Below, in pieces: positions 8,222 to 15,156 of a stretch of 64,000 nucleotides of DNA; positions within the stretch are counted from its first letter, which is position 1, and every line of letters begins with the position of its first letter. The notes below the pieces were generated by a model. That model saw nothing but the letters and a program-made list of their open reading frames with translations, was not told the DNA's origin and did no database searches. The position numbers and the translations under genes were made by a program. Source of the DNA: Clostridium aceticum (lineage in GTDB: Bacteria > Bacillota > Clostridia > Peptostreptococcales > Natronincolaceae); NCBI RefSeq assembly GCF_001042715.1, contig NZ_CP009687.1:558001-622000 (forward strand). The letters run 5' to 3'.

Positions 8222-9181
8222 ATGAAGCTAAAATCTTTTATAGTACTTATTGTAATAGTAGGTTTTCTAGGAGGAATGTTTTGGTACACACTAAACTTAA
8301 ACACAAGTTCAGAAGTAACCGCAAGTAAGGAAGGAGAGGTCCTCAATGTAGTTGCAACCACAACCATGATCACAGATCTATTACAGGTGATTGGGGGAGA
8401 TGTAGTAGAAGTACGGGGTTTAATGGGGCCTGGAATTGATCCCCATTTATATCAAGCTACAGAGGGGGATGTCAACAGATTACAGTCAGCGGATATTATA
8501 TTTTATAATGGTTTGCACTTAGAAGGTAAGATGCAGGACATTTTTAGGGAAATGTCAGCAAGAAGTATTCAAACAGTAGCTATTACTGATGCGATTGCTA
8601 CATCAAAACTTTTAAGTGGAGAAGATGAATATGAAGATAGTTATGATCCCCATATTTGGTTTGATGTTAGTCTTTGGCAAGAAGCAGTGGTTTATGTAAG
8701 GGATGTCTTAGTAGAGAAAGATCCTGTTAATAAGGCAATTTACACAGCGAATGCTGAGAAGTATCTATTGGACTTAGAAGAACTTCATGAATATGTAATC
8801 CAACAGGCATTGAGGGTGCCAGAGGAAAAGCGTGTATTAATCACAGCACACGATGCCTTCCAGTATTTTGGTGAATCCTATGGTTTTGAGGTATTGGGTT
8901 TGCAGGGTATCAGTACAGAATCTGAAGCAGGAATTGCTGATGTAAGAGAGTTGGCAGAAATTATTGTAGCCAGAGAAATTCCCGCCATTTTTATTGAATC
9001 CTCTGTGCCGGAGCGCAATGTAATAGCTCTCCAGGAAGCTGTGGCTGCTAGAGACTTCGAAGTTGAAATTGGGGGAGAATTGTACTCAGATGCGATGGGA
9101 GATTGGGGGACGCCAGAAGGAACTTATTTAGGGATGGTTCGTTATAACATCAATACTATTGTAGAAGCTTTGTTAAAATAA
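8222..9181 (+). CDS. Metal ABC transporter substrate-binding protein (TroA/MntA family)
   Basis: 319 aa, exported and membrane-anchored by an N-terminal hydrophobic helix (residues 6-24); no lipobox Cys is seen. It is a cluster A-I metal receptor. Likely ligands are His75 (GIDPHLYQ), His144 (DPHIWFD), His210 (ITAHDAFQYF) and an Asp near the C-terminus (LYSDAMGD). His at the third position is the TroA/zinc-type choice; strict Mn receptors such as PsaA usually have Glu. The MntR-like box upstream argues for manganese, so the metal stays open (Mn or Zn). First gene of a four-gene operon; GAAGGGAG site. Confidence 0.88.
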   Translation: MKLKSFIVLIVIVGFLGGMFWYTLNLNTSSEVTASKEGEVLNVVATTTMITDLLQVIGGDVVEVRGLMGPGIDPHLYQATEGDVNRLQSADIIFYNGLHLEGKMQDIFREMSARSIQTVAITDAIATSKLLSGEDEYEDSYDPHIWFDVSLWQEAVVYVRDVLVEKDPVNKAIYTANAEKYLLDLEELHEYVIQQALRVPEEKRVLITAHDAFQYFGESYGFEVLGLQGISTESEAGIADVRELAEIIVAREIPAIFIESSVPERNVIALQEAVAARDFEVEIGGELYSDAMGDWGTPEGTYLGMVRYNINTIVEALLK

Positions 9182-9201
9182 GTCAGGGGGAGTAGGGTAA
9201 T

Positions 9202-10005
9202 ATGAATGAGAATGTTATCGAGGTTCATGATTTAACAGTGGCTTATAAGGAAAAACCAGTGCTGTGGGATATTGACATAAACGTGCCACAGGGTAAACTG
9301 TTGGCGATTGTAGGCCCCAATGGAGCAGGAAAGTCTACTTTTATACAATCTATTTTGGAAATCATAAAGCCAGTGGCAGGCAGGGTATTGATTTGTGGAA
9401 AGCCCTATAAAGTCAACAGAAAAAAAGTAGGTTATGTTCCACAACGAAGCAGCGTTGACTGGGATTTCCCTACAAATGTATTAGATGTAGTTACAATGGG
9501 GCGATATGGTGCCTTGGGATGGATGAAAAGGCCAGGAAAAAAAGAACAAGAAATGGCGATGGAGGCCCTGAAAAAAGTAGCTATGGAGGAGTTTCATAAT
9601 CGGCAAATAAGTCAATTATCTGGCGGACAGCAGCAGCGGGTTTTCTTAGCTAGGGCTCTGGTACAGGATGCAGATATTTATTTAATGGATGAACCCTTTC
9701 AAGGGGTAGATGCTTTGACAGAAAGAGTGATTGTAAAACTATTGATGGATTTAAAAGAGCAGGGTAAAACAGTGATTGTAGTACATCATGACTTGCAAAC
9801 AGTAGCGGAGTATTTTGAATGGGTGATGTTATTAAATGTAAGATGTATTGCTTATGGTCCTCAGGAAGAAGTTTTTACAAAGGAAAACTTAATAAAAACC
9901 TATGGAAACCAACCTATACCCTTTATGAAATTTAATGAAAAGAAACATTCAAAAAATCAGATAGCTGCACTGAAACCTAAAACAATTGTGGTGGAGGAAA
10001 AGTGA
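9202..10005 (+). CDS. Metal (Mn/Zn) ABC transporter ATP-binding protein
   Basis: 267 aa ATPase of the same importer. Walker [10 protein letters not shown] (about 38-46), signature [15 protein letters not shown], Walker [12 protein letters not shown] and switch His in VHHD are complete, matching the MntB/TroB/ZnuC class. It begins 20 bases after the receptor gene (GGGGGAGTAGGG site) and its stop is one base before the first permease start, so the genes are co-translated. Confidence 0.92.
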   Translation: MNENVIEVHDLTVAYKEKPVLWDIDINVPQGKLLAIVGPNGAGKSTFIQSILEIIKPVAGRVLICGKPYKVNRKKVGYVPQRSSVDWDFPTNVLDVVTMGRYGALGWMKRPGKKEQEMAMEALKKVAMEEFHNRQISQLSGGQQQRVFLARALVQDADIYLMDEPFQGVDALTERVIVKLLMDLKEQGKTVIVVHHDLQTVAEYFEWVMLLNVRCIAYGPQEEVFTKENLIKTYGNQPIPFMKFNEKKHSKNQIAALKPKTIVVEEK

Positions 10006-10006
10006 T

Positions 10007-11155
10007 ATGATGACTTTGTTGAGGGAAATTATTACAGATCACACATTAAGAACCGTTTCTATGGGGGCAGCGATTTTAGGGATCACCAGTGGTGTGTTAG
10101 GAACCTTTGCTGTTTTAAGAAAACAAAGCCTTTTGGGAGATGCCATCTCCCACTCGGCTTTACCTGGGATTGTTATTGCTTTTCTTCTAACATCCAGCAA
10201 GTCTTCAACAGTTTTATTACTAGGTGCACTGATTGCTGGATGCCTATCAGCTTACTGTATGATGGGGATTGTAAACTATTCTCATATTAAATATGATGGT
10301 GCACTAGGGATTATTTTATCGGTGTTTTTTGGTTTTGGATTAATGCTTCTCAGTTATGCACAAAAGTTTCCAAATGCAAGGCAGGCTGGTCTAAATAAAT
10401 TTCTATTTGGGCAGGCAGCAACGTTGTTAAGACAAGATGTGATAACGATGGGAATTTTCAGTGCTGTAGCATTAGCTGTTTTAATAATTTTCTGGAAAGA
10501 ATTTAAATTATTAAGTTTTAATGCCAACTACGGAATGAGTTTAGGGTTTTCTATGAAGGCAGTAGACTTTTTGTTAACCAGTTTGTTGGTAGTTGGTATT
10601 GTAGTAGGCTTACAGACAGTAGGCGTAGTCTTGATGAGTGTTATGATTATTGCACCAGCCGTATCAGCCCGACAATGGACGGATCGACTAGAGATTATGG
10701 CAATACTGTCAGCTTTATTTGGTGCCCTGTCAGGGATTAGTGGAGCAGTCATTAGTAGTCGTGTATCGAAGCTTCCGACAGGACCGACAATAGTGCTGGT
10801 GGGTTTTATTATTGTAATGTTTTCTATCTTATTTGCTCCGAAGCGGGGGATCTTATATCAACTGTGGTTTCGGTATGAAAACCATGGGCGTATTAGTATG
10901 GAAATGACCTTAGAAAAGCTTTATATTCTTTCAAAAGATACGAAGGATACTTTTCATCCTTATGCCATATCTCTTTTTAATTTAACAGGGGAAAAATATC
11001 GGCAAAACAAAGGGAGAATTTTAAAAAACCTAAAAAATTTAGAAGCTTTAGGCTGGGTAAAGCATATGGAAGATCACCAATGGGCCCTAACATCAGAAGG
11101 ACTTGAAGAAGCTAGAAAAATTCATCAAGAAATGGGGGGAGATGCTAATGCATAA
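10007..11155 (+). CDS. Metal ABC transporter permease 1 with C-terminal winged-helix-like tail
   Basis: 382 aa. The start is ATG 10007 (GGAGG nine bases upstream); a longer start at 9986 would overlap the ATPase. The first 285 residues are an ABC-3 family permease with about eight helices, including GDAISHSALPGI near residue 45 and the VGVVLMSVMIIAPA segment. About 85 extra residues follow: a Lys/Tyr-rich helix, NKGRILKNLKNLEALGWV and WALTSEGLEEARKI, which read like a DtxR/MarR-type winged helix (recognition helix then beta-wing ending in LTxxGxxxA). The soluble tail should be cytoplasmic. Confidence 0.88.
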   Translation: MMTLLREIITDHTLRTVSMGAAILGITSGVLGTFAVLRKQSLLGDAISHSALPGIVIAFLLTSSKSSTVLLLGALIAGCLSAYCMMGIVNYSHIKYDGALGIILSVFFGFGLMLLSYAQKFPNARQAGLNKFLFGQAATLLRQDVITMGIFSAVALAVLIIFWKEFKLLSFNANYGMSLGFSMKAVDFLLTSLLVVGIVVGLQTVGVVLMSVMIIAPAVSARQWTDRLEIMAILSALFGALSGISGAVISSRVSKLPTGPTIVLVGFIIVMFSILFAPKRGILYQLWFRYENHGRISMEMTLEKLYILSKDTKDTFHPYAISLFNLTGEKYRQNKGRILKNLKNLEALGWVKHMEDHQWALTSEGLEEARKIHQEMGGDANA

Positions 11156-12299
11156 TCCACAGTTAGAAATTCAAGTATTGGCTTCTTTGGTAGCGGTTAC
11201 CTGTACTTTGCCAGGGGTTTTCCTAGTTTTGAGAAAGATGGCGATGATGAGTGATGCTATCAGTCATTCCATTTTGGCTGGAATAGCTGTGGCTTTTATC
11301 ATAACAGGAAATATTCATTCACCTCTTTTGATTATAGGGGCTGCCTTCACTGGAATTGCAACGGTATTCTTAGTAGAGATGTTTCAACAGACAAAACTTG
11401 TATCGGAGGATGCATCTATAGGTATGGTCTTTACGGCCCTTTTCAGTATAGGTGTTATCATCATATCTCGATATGCAGGAAATGTTCACTTAGATATTGA
11501 TGCAGTTCTATTGGGTGAAATTGCCTTTGCTCCTTTTAATCGTCTTATAATCAGGGGATATGATTTAGGACCAAAATCTCTTTATGTTATGTTGATGATT
11601 CTGATTTTAAACATAATCTTTATAGCAGTATTTTATAAAGAGTTAAAAATAGTTACCTTTGACCCTAAACTAGCAGCAGTACTGGGGATTTCTCCTGCCT
11701 TTATTCACTATGGGTTAATGGGTATGGTTTCTCTTACAGCGGTAGGTGCCTTCGATGCAGTGGGATCCATATTAGTAGTGGCATTAATGGTTGTGCCCCC
11801 CCTAACCGCTTACTTGATATCAGATAAGTTAGAGGATATCCTATTCATTAGTTGCATGATAGGAATAGCTATAGGTATTTTAGGTTATCAATTGGCAGGT
11901 ATTTTTGATGTTTCAATAGCTGGTGCAATGGCTACGATAGCAGGGATTATTTTTATGCTTATCTTTCTTTTAGGTCCACGCTACGGATTGATTGCTACAA
12001 TCTATCGTCGTCAGAAACAAAAGGGGGATTTTGCTGAACTAACCCTTTTGATGCATATCTATGATCATGAGACAATACCTGAAGAGGAAAAAGAATGTCA
12101 TATAGATCACATCAAGGAAGTCCTACAGTGGGAACCTGGATTTGTAAATAAGCTCATAAAAGGGCTAATAAAAAAATATATGTTAACTGAAGAAGAAGGG
12201 ATATTGTTATTAACAAAACATGGACGTCAAAAAGCTGAAGAAGGTTTGGTTACGGTTGGATTGGAAGTAAAAAATAAAAGCATAAATCCCTCGAGTTAA
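11148..12299 (+). CDS. Metal ABC transporter permease 2 with C-terminal winged-helix-like tail
   Basis: 383 aa, ABC-3 family. Start taken as ATG 11148, about eight bases after GGGGGGAG and overlapping permease 1 by eight bases; ATG 11142 is too close to the site. Core motifs are SDAISHSILAGIAVAF, the DAVGSILVVALMVVPP segment and several other helices. Like permease 1 it has a soluble C-terminal extension (about residues 300-383) with EPGFVNKLIKGLIKKYML, then LLLTKHGRQKAEEGL, again resembling a winged helix. Two permeases suggest a heterodimeric channel as in TroCD/MtsCD systems. Confidence 0.88.
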   Translation: MHNPQLEIQVLASLVAVTCTLPGVFLVLRKMAMMSDAISHSILAGIAVAFIITGNIHSPLLIIGAAFTGIATVFLVEMFQQTKLVSEDASIGMVFTALFSIGVIIISRYAGNVHLDIDAVLLGEIAFAPFNRLIIRGYDLGPKSLYVMLMILILNIIFIAVFYKELKIVTFDPKLAAVLGISPAFIHYGLMGMVSLTAVGAFDAVGSILVVALMVVPPLTAYLISDKLEDILFISCMIGIAIGILGYQLAGIFDVSIAGAMATIAGIIFMLIFLLGPRYGLIATIYRRQKQKGDFAELTLLMHIYDHETIPEEEKECHIDHIKEVLQWEPGFVNKLIKGLIKKYMLTEEEGILLLTKHGRQKAEEGLVTVGLEVKNKSINPSS

Positions 12300-12354
12300 A
12301 GTTGAGCATTGGAAAAAAATTATATTAATCTTATAAAAGCCATAAAGGTTTAAA

Positions 12355-12395
12355 ACACAAGATTCTTCGTTGTGTTCAGAATGACAAAAACCCGA
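12355..12395. repeat. Short fragment of the GATTCTTCG/ATGAC dispersed repeat
   Basis: ACACAAGATTCTTCGTTGTG followed by CAGAATGACAAA resembles the right half of the element at 50821-50899 and the cores of the MITE-like copies. Probably a decayed half element. Confidence 0.5.
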
Positions 12396-12418
12396 ACAAA
12401 GTTAGTTTTTGCGCAGCC

Positions 12419-12487
12419 TGACGATTCATATGGCATGTATGTTTTTATGTGTCTGAGGAACTGTCCCTGTGGTGTAGCGGATGTAAT
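12419..12487 (+). repeat. REP-like repeat, copy 1 (degenerate)
   Basis: GACGATTCATATGGCATGTA, a short spacer, then GAGGAACTGTCCC, TGTGG and GTAGCGGATGTAA. The same order is found at 34121-34177, where the hairpin is intact. The left arm has decayed here, so the palindrome is incomplete. Confidence 0.65.
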
Positions 12488-12544
12488 ATATTTGCTACAG
12501 CTTATATAGAAAAGAATACTGCCAAGAGGATGAGTTGTAGGTAC

Positions 12545-12853
12545 TTATATTATAAACCGCAATGCTAGAGGAGATAAAAAGGATAAAATTACAATAACTG
12601 TAACAACCCATATGAAAACCTCTGTTTTTTTGCTTACAGACCGATGTGCTAAGCGATAGTGAGAAAACAATAGAGAAATAACAGCAAAAAAACGAAGATA
12701 GCTTTGGTAAGGTCCAAGAAAGGATAAATAAGATAAACCGATGCCACTTAACCCGAGTGACATAAAAATAAGGGGGCCTGTTCAACACAGTGTAGAAAGT
12801 ACAGCACTCAAAACAGCCCCCACACCTAATAATTTACTTTTAGCTTCTTTCAT
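12545..12853 (-). CDS. MerT-like mercuric transport protein with in-frame UGA (probable selenocysteine)
   Basis: 102 residues if the TGA at 12782-12784 is read through. Start ATG 12853 has an AGGTG site. The conceptual product begins MKEAKSKLLGVGAVLSAV, continues STLC-U-TGPLIFMSLGLSG and LGPYQSYLRFF, with two more helices to the stop at 12545. In MerT, helix 1 carries a vicinal Cys-Cys followed by xGPL; here Cys23 is TGT and the second position (24) is TGA. An 8-bp hairpin begins 18 nt after the UGA. Without readthrough, the only downstream start (ATG 12763) has no ribosome site and would lose helix 1. MerT moves Hg2+ across the membrane. The cytoplasmic Cys pair of larger MerT proteins is absent. 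The alternative is a pseudogene by a single Cys-to-stop change. Confidence 0.7.
12741..12763 (-). promoter_or_regulatory. Candidate bacterial SECIS hairpin
   Basis: On the minus strand, AUGUCACU pairs with AGUGGCAU (8 bp, one G-U) around the seven-base loop CGGGUUA. The loop begins 26 nt after the UGA, and its second base is G. As I recall, bacterial SECIS elements have a G in the first two loop bases and the loop about 16-37 nt downstream; this hairpin fits both. Confidence 0.55.
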
Positions 12854-12880
12854 GATCAACACCTCACTTTATATTTACAT

Positions 12881-12984
12881 ATCATTAGCGTTAACTTAAG
12901 CCATAATTTGTCATCCTTCGCTACCCTCGGGATGACAGTTCAAGAGAATTTTGGTAATAATTGTACTAAGTTAACGCCTATGAT
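12881..12984. mobile_element. MITE-like element, copy A (104 bp)
   Basis: Ends are ATCATTAGCGTTAACTTA and, as its inverted partner, TAAGTTAACGCCTATGAT. The core has AATTTGTCATCC, TTCGCTACCCTC and GATGACAGTT. Direct repeats TTTACAT flank it (12874-12880 and 12984-12990, the last sharing a base with the end), a probable target-site duplication. It lies 28 bases upstream of the MerT-like start. Confidence 0.8.
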
Positions 12985-13125
12985 TTACATATATCAGTAA
13001 CTCAATTCTTTAAATAAGTATACTACTAATGCTCTAAATATATCATAAAAACTTTTAGTTTTCAAAGGAACAACTCAAATTCCTCCATAATTCCATCTAA
13101 CGTATAAAAAAGGTTTGATAGGTTA

Positions 13126-13154
13126 TTGACATACGGTAATAAATGGGTTATAAT
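13126..13154 (+). promoter_or_regulatory. Sigma-A promoter of the DUF2325 gene
   Basis: Perfect TTGACA (13126-13131), 17-bp spacer and perfect TATAAT (13149-13154). The Fur box starts four bases downstream. Confidence 0.85.
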
Positions 13155-13157
13155 AAT

Positions 13158-13176
13158 GATAATAATAATCATTATC
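13158..13176. promoter_or_regulatory. Fur box
   Basis: GATAATAATAATCATTATC matches the classical 19-bp Fur consensus at 18 of 19 positions. It covers the expected transcription start, so Fe(II)-Fur would block initiation. Confidence 0.85.
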
Positions 13177-13214
13177 GATATTTAAAAAGATAGTATAATT
13201 AAGGAGGGACATGT

Positions 13215-13520
13215 GTGAAGGCATTATTGATTGGAGCGGATCGACTTGGAAATATTCCAAGTACACTAATGGATTATGGCATAAGAGATTACATACATTG
13301 GACAGGGAGAAAAAAAGGGATGAGAAACTTTGAGATTCCCACAGAAACAGATATGATTATAGTCTTTTATGATTTTATTGAACACAATATAACAAAGATT
13401 GTCAAAGAAAAAGCAAAACAAAATAATATTCCCTGCATTTTTTCTAGAAGAGCATGTAGTGATCTTGTAAAACAACTAAATAATTGTAGTGGATGTAAGT
13501 CATGTATTATGAAAAATTAA
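13215..13520 (+). CDS. DUF2325 family protein, Fur-regulated
   Basis: 101 aa with a GTG start eight bases after GGAGGG. The protein opens with a Rossmann-like beta strand (MKALLIGADRLGN), has a second strand MIIVFYDFIEHN, and ends NCSGCKSCIMKN, a CxxC-x-x-C cluster able to bind metal. This fits the DUF2325 family, whose biochemical role is not known to me. The perfect promoter with an overlapping Fur box shows it belongs to the iron-starvation response, next to DUF3793, flavodoxin and FeoB. Confidence 0.75.
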   Translation: MKALLIGADRLGNIPSTLMDYGIRDYIHWTGRKKGMRNFEIPTETDMIIVFYDFIEHNITKIVKEKAKQNNIPCIFSRRACSDLVKQLNNCSGCKSCIMKN

Positions 13521-13768
13521 AGATAAAAATTTTATTCTTTTAATGAGAATGAAATTCAATGATAAGCTTGTTTCATTCACAAGCGGGACTTTACTACATA
13601 ATATAATAGTAACTCAGATTATTTTATAAAGCAGAGATTTTATTGAAATTGAATAGCTAGAGGTTAAGTACTAGTTGAACTTAGGCTTGATCGCAGAGTA
13701 TCGGCAGCTTCGTTTTAGAAGTACAGACATTCATTTAGCAAAATATTTATTAAAAGTGGGGTGATATA

Positions 13769-14368
13769 ATGAAAACCAATAAAAGCCACTGTTACTGCTG
13801 GAACAAAGATAACCAGGATGTCTTTATAACCTGGACGATAGAACTATTAGGACCAGTACTATTTGGAGCAAAGCCAGCAGAAATTATGAGTTTTCCTGAA
13901 GATGATCAGAAAGGTATAGAACGCAGAGAAGAAATTAAAAGGATCTTTGATGAAAGTACTAAAGTTTATTACAAAGAATTCTATACCGACAAAGGCTGTA
14001 AAAAAATATTGTTTTATAACGTAGAAGCATTGGATAATACACTGAAGGAATTCAAAAACATTAAGTTTTTAAAAGAACAGGGCTATCCCCATGAATATGA
14101 TTTGAATACCTATTTGGATGTTCTAGTAAAAAAAATGGAAAGTGGAGAAATGCCTCATGAGATTGGCACCTTTTTAGGATATCCTTTAAAAGATGTATTG
14201 GGTTTTATAGGACACCCATCCTTAAAGCTAACAAAGGTAAAGGGCTGGAGGGTCTATGGGGACCCTAGATTATCTGATGAAAAATACACAGAGATTTTAT
14301 GTGCCAAAGAAAAAATAAAGAGCATGCTTAAACTAAACCATCCTGAAAAAATTGTGCAATCTGCTTAA
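13769..14368 (+). CDS. DUF3793 family protein
   Basis: 199 aa, RBS GTGGGGTG. It matches the DUF3793 pattern: an early segment LGPVLFGAKPAEIMSF, then EMPHEIGTFLGYPLKDVLGF and WRVYGDP followed by a helix with a Cys (ILCAKEKI). The N-terminus has HCYCW, a possible metal-binding trio. No catalytic motif is known to me. In Clostridia it is often beside flavodoxin and Feo genes, as here, which suggests a role in iron limitation. A weak Fur-like sequence lies near 13541-13563 but is not convincing. Confidence 0.75.
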   Translation: MKTNKSHCYCWNKDNQDVFITWTIELLGPVLFGAKPAEIMSFPEDDQKGIERREEIKRIFDESTKVYYKEFYTDKGCKKILFYNVEALDNTLKEFKNIKFLKEQGYPHEYDLNTYLDVLVKKMESGEMPHEIGTFLGYPLKDVLGFIGHPSLKLTKVKGWRVYGDPRLSDEKYTEILCAKEKIKSMLKLNHPEKIVQSA

Positions 14369-14470
14369 GTTAATAATATTTGCGATTAGATAAAAGTATA
14401 TTGTGTAAACTTTATCAATTATTTTGCCAAGTATAAAGTGTGTTTATAGAATAAAGGAGGAGATACTGGA

Positions 14471-14899
14471 ATGAAAAGAGTAACGATTATTTACTGGAGT
14501 GCTACAGGGAATACAGAAATGATGGCGGAAGCAATAGCTGAAGGTGCAAAGACTGACGGTGTGGAAGTAAAGCTGATGGAAGTGCGTAAGGCTACAGTAG
14601 AGGATGTTTTCAATGCAGATGCGGTTGCCCTAGGATGCCCTTCTATGGGGGCGGAAGTGCTGGAAGAAACAGAAATGGAGCCCTTTGTTGCTTCTTTAGA
14701 AAAACCAGAGATTAATGGAAAGCCTATAGGTCTTTTTGGTTCATATGATTGGGGCGACGGAGAATGGATGCAGGACTGGGAGGCTAGAATGAAGCAATAT
14801 GGGGCAAATCTCGTAGCACCAGGACTTATGGTGAATCTAACACCTGGAGATACTGAATTAGAGGCTTGCAGGGAATTTGGGAGAAATTTAGTAAAGTAA
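14471..14899 (+). CDS. Flavodoxin
   Basis: 142 aa, AAAGGAGGAG site. The FMN phosphate loop WSATGNTEMMA (residues 9-19), the first isoalloxazine loop with LGCPSMGAEV, and the second near FGSYDWGDGEWM are all visible. The size is that of a short-chain flavodoxin, a soluble one-electron carrier that replaces ferredoxin under iron shortage. This agrees with its place between Fur-controlled genes and FeoB. A 16-bp terminator follows. Confidence 0.93.
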   Translation: MKRVTIIYWSATGNTEMMAEAIAEGAKTDGVEVKLMEVRKATVEDVFNADAVALGCPSMGAEVLEETEMEPFVASLEKPEINGKPIGLFGSYDWGDGEWMQDWEARMKQYGANLVAPGLMVNLTPGDTELEACREFGRNLVK

Positions 14900-14913
14900 T
14901 CATCTCTTTAAAT

Positions 14914-14955
14914 AAAAAGACTATTGAAGAACACCTTCAATAGTCTTTTTATTTA
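14914..14955 (+). terminator. Rho-independent terminator after flavodoxin
   Basis: Perfect 16-bp stem (14914-14929 with 14935-14950), five-base loop, T-rich tail. Confidence 0.9.
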
Positions 14956-15001
14956 TTATATGGTAATAGAATCACATTAAAGAAAAAAATTCCAAATAAC
15001 A

Positions 15002-15062
15002 TTGACAAATTTTAGATAAAGGAGTACTATTATATGTAGAATTGAAAATGAATATCATTATC
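15002..15062 (+). promoter_or_regulatory. feoB promoter with Fur box
   Basis: TTGACA (15002-15007), 17-bp spacer and TACTAT (15025-15030). GAAAATGAATATCATTATC (15044-15062) matches the Fur consensus at 16 of 19 positions and lies over the expected start of transcription. Confidence 0.75.
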
Positions 15063-15156
15063 GAAAGATTTTAACATCTCTAATAAAATTAACTATAAAA
15101 AATTATCCTTGTACTGATAGTGAATTCATTAGAATCAAGAAAAAGAGGTGAGCTGA

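Noticed and set aside
12495-12788. 97-codon frame overlapping the MerT-like gene on the same strand
   Set aside because: No family resemblance and a composition typical of an out-of-frame shadow; the neighbouring frame encodes the MerT-type helices.
13541-13563. Third Fur box ahead of the DUF3793 gene
   Set aside because: Only about 12 of 19 positions match the consensus in this AT-rich sequence, too weak to claim.
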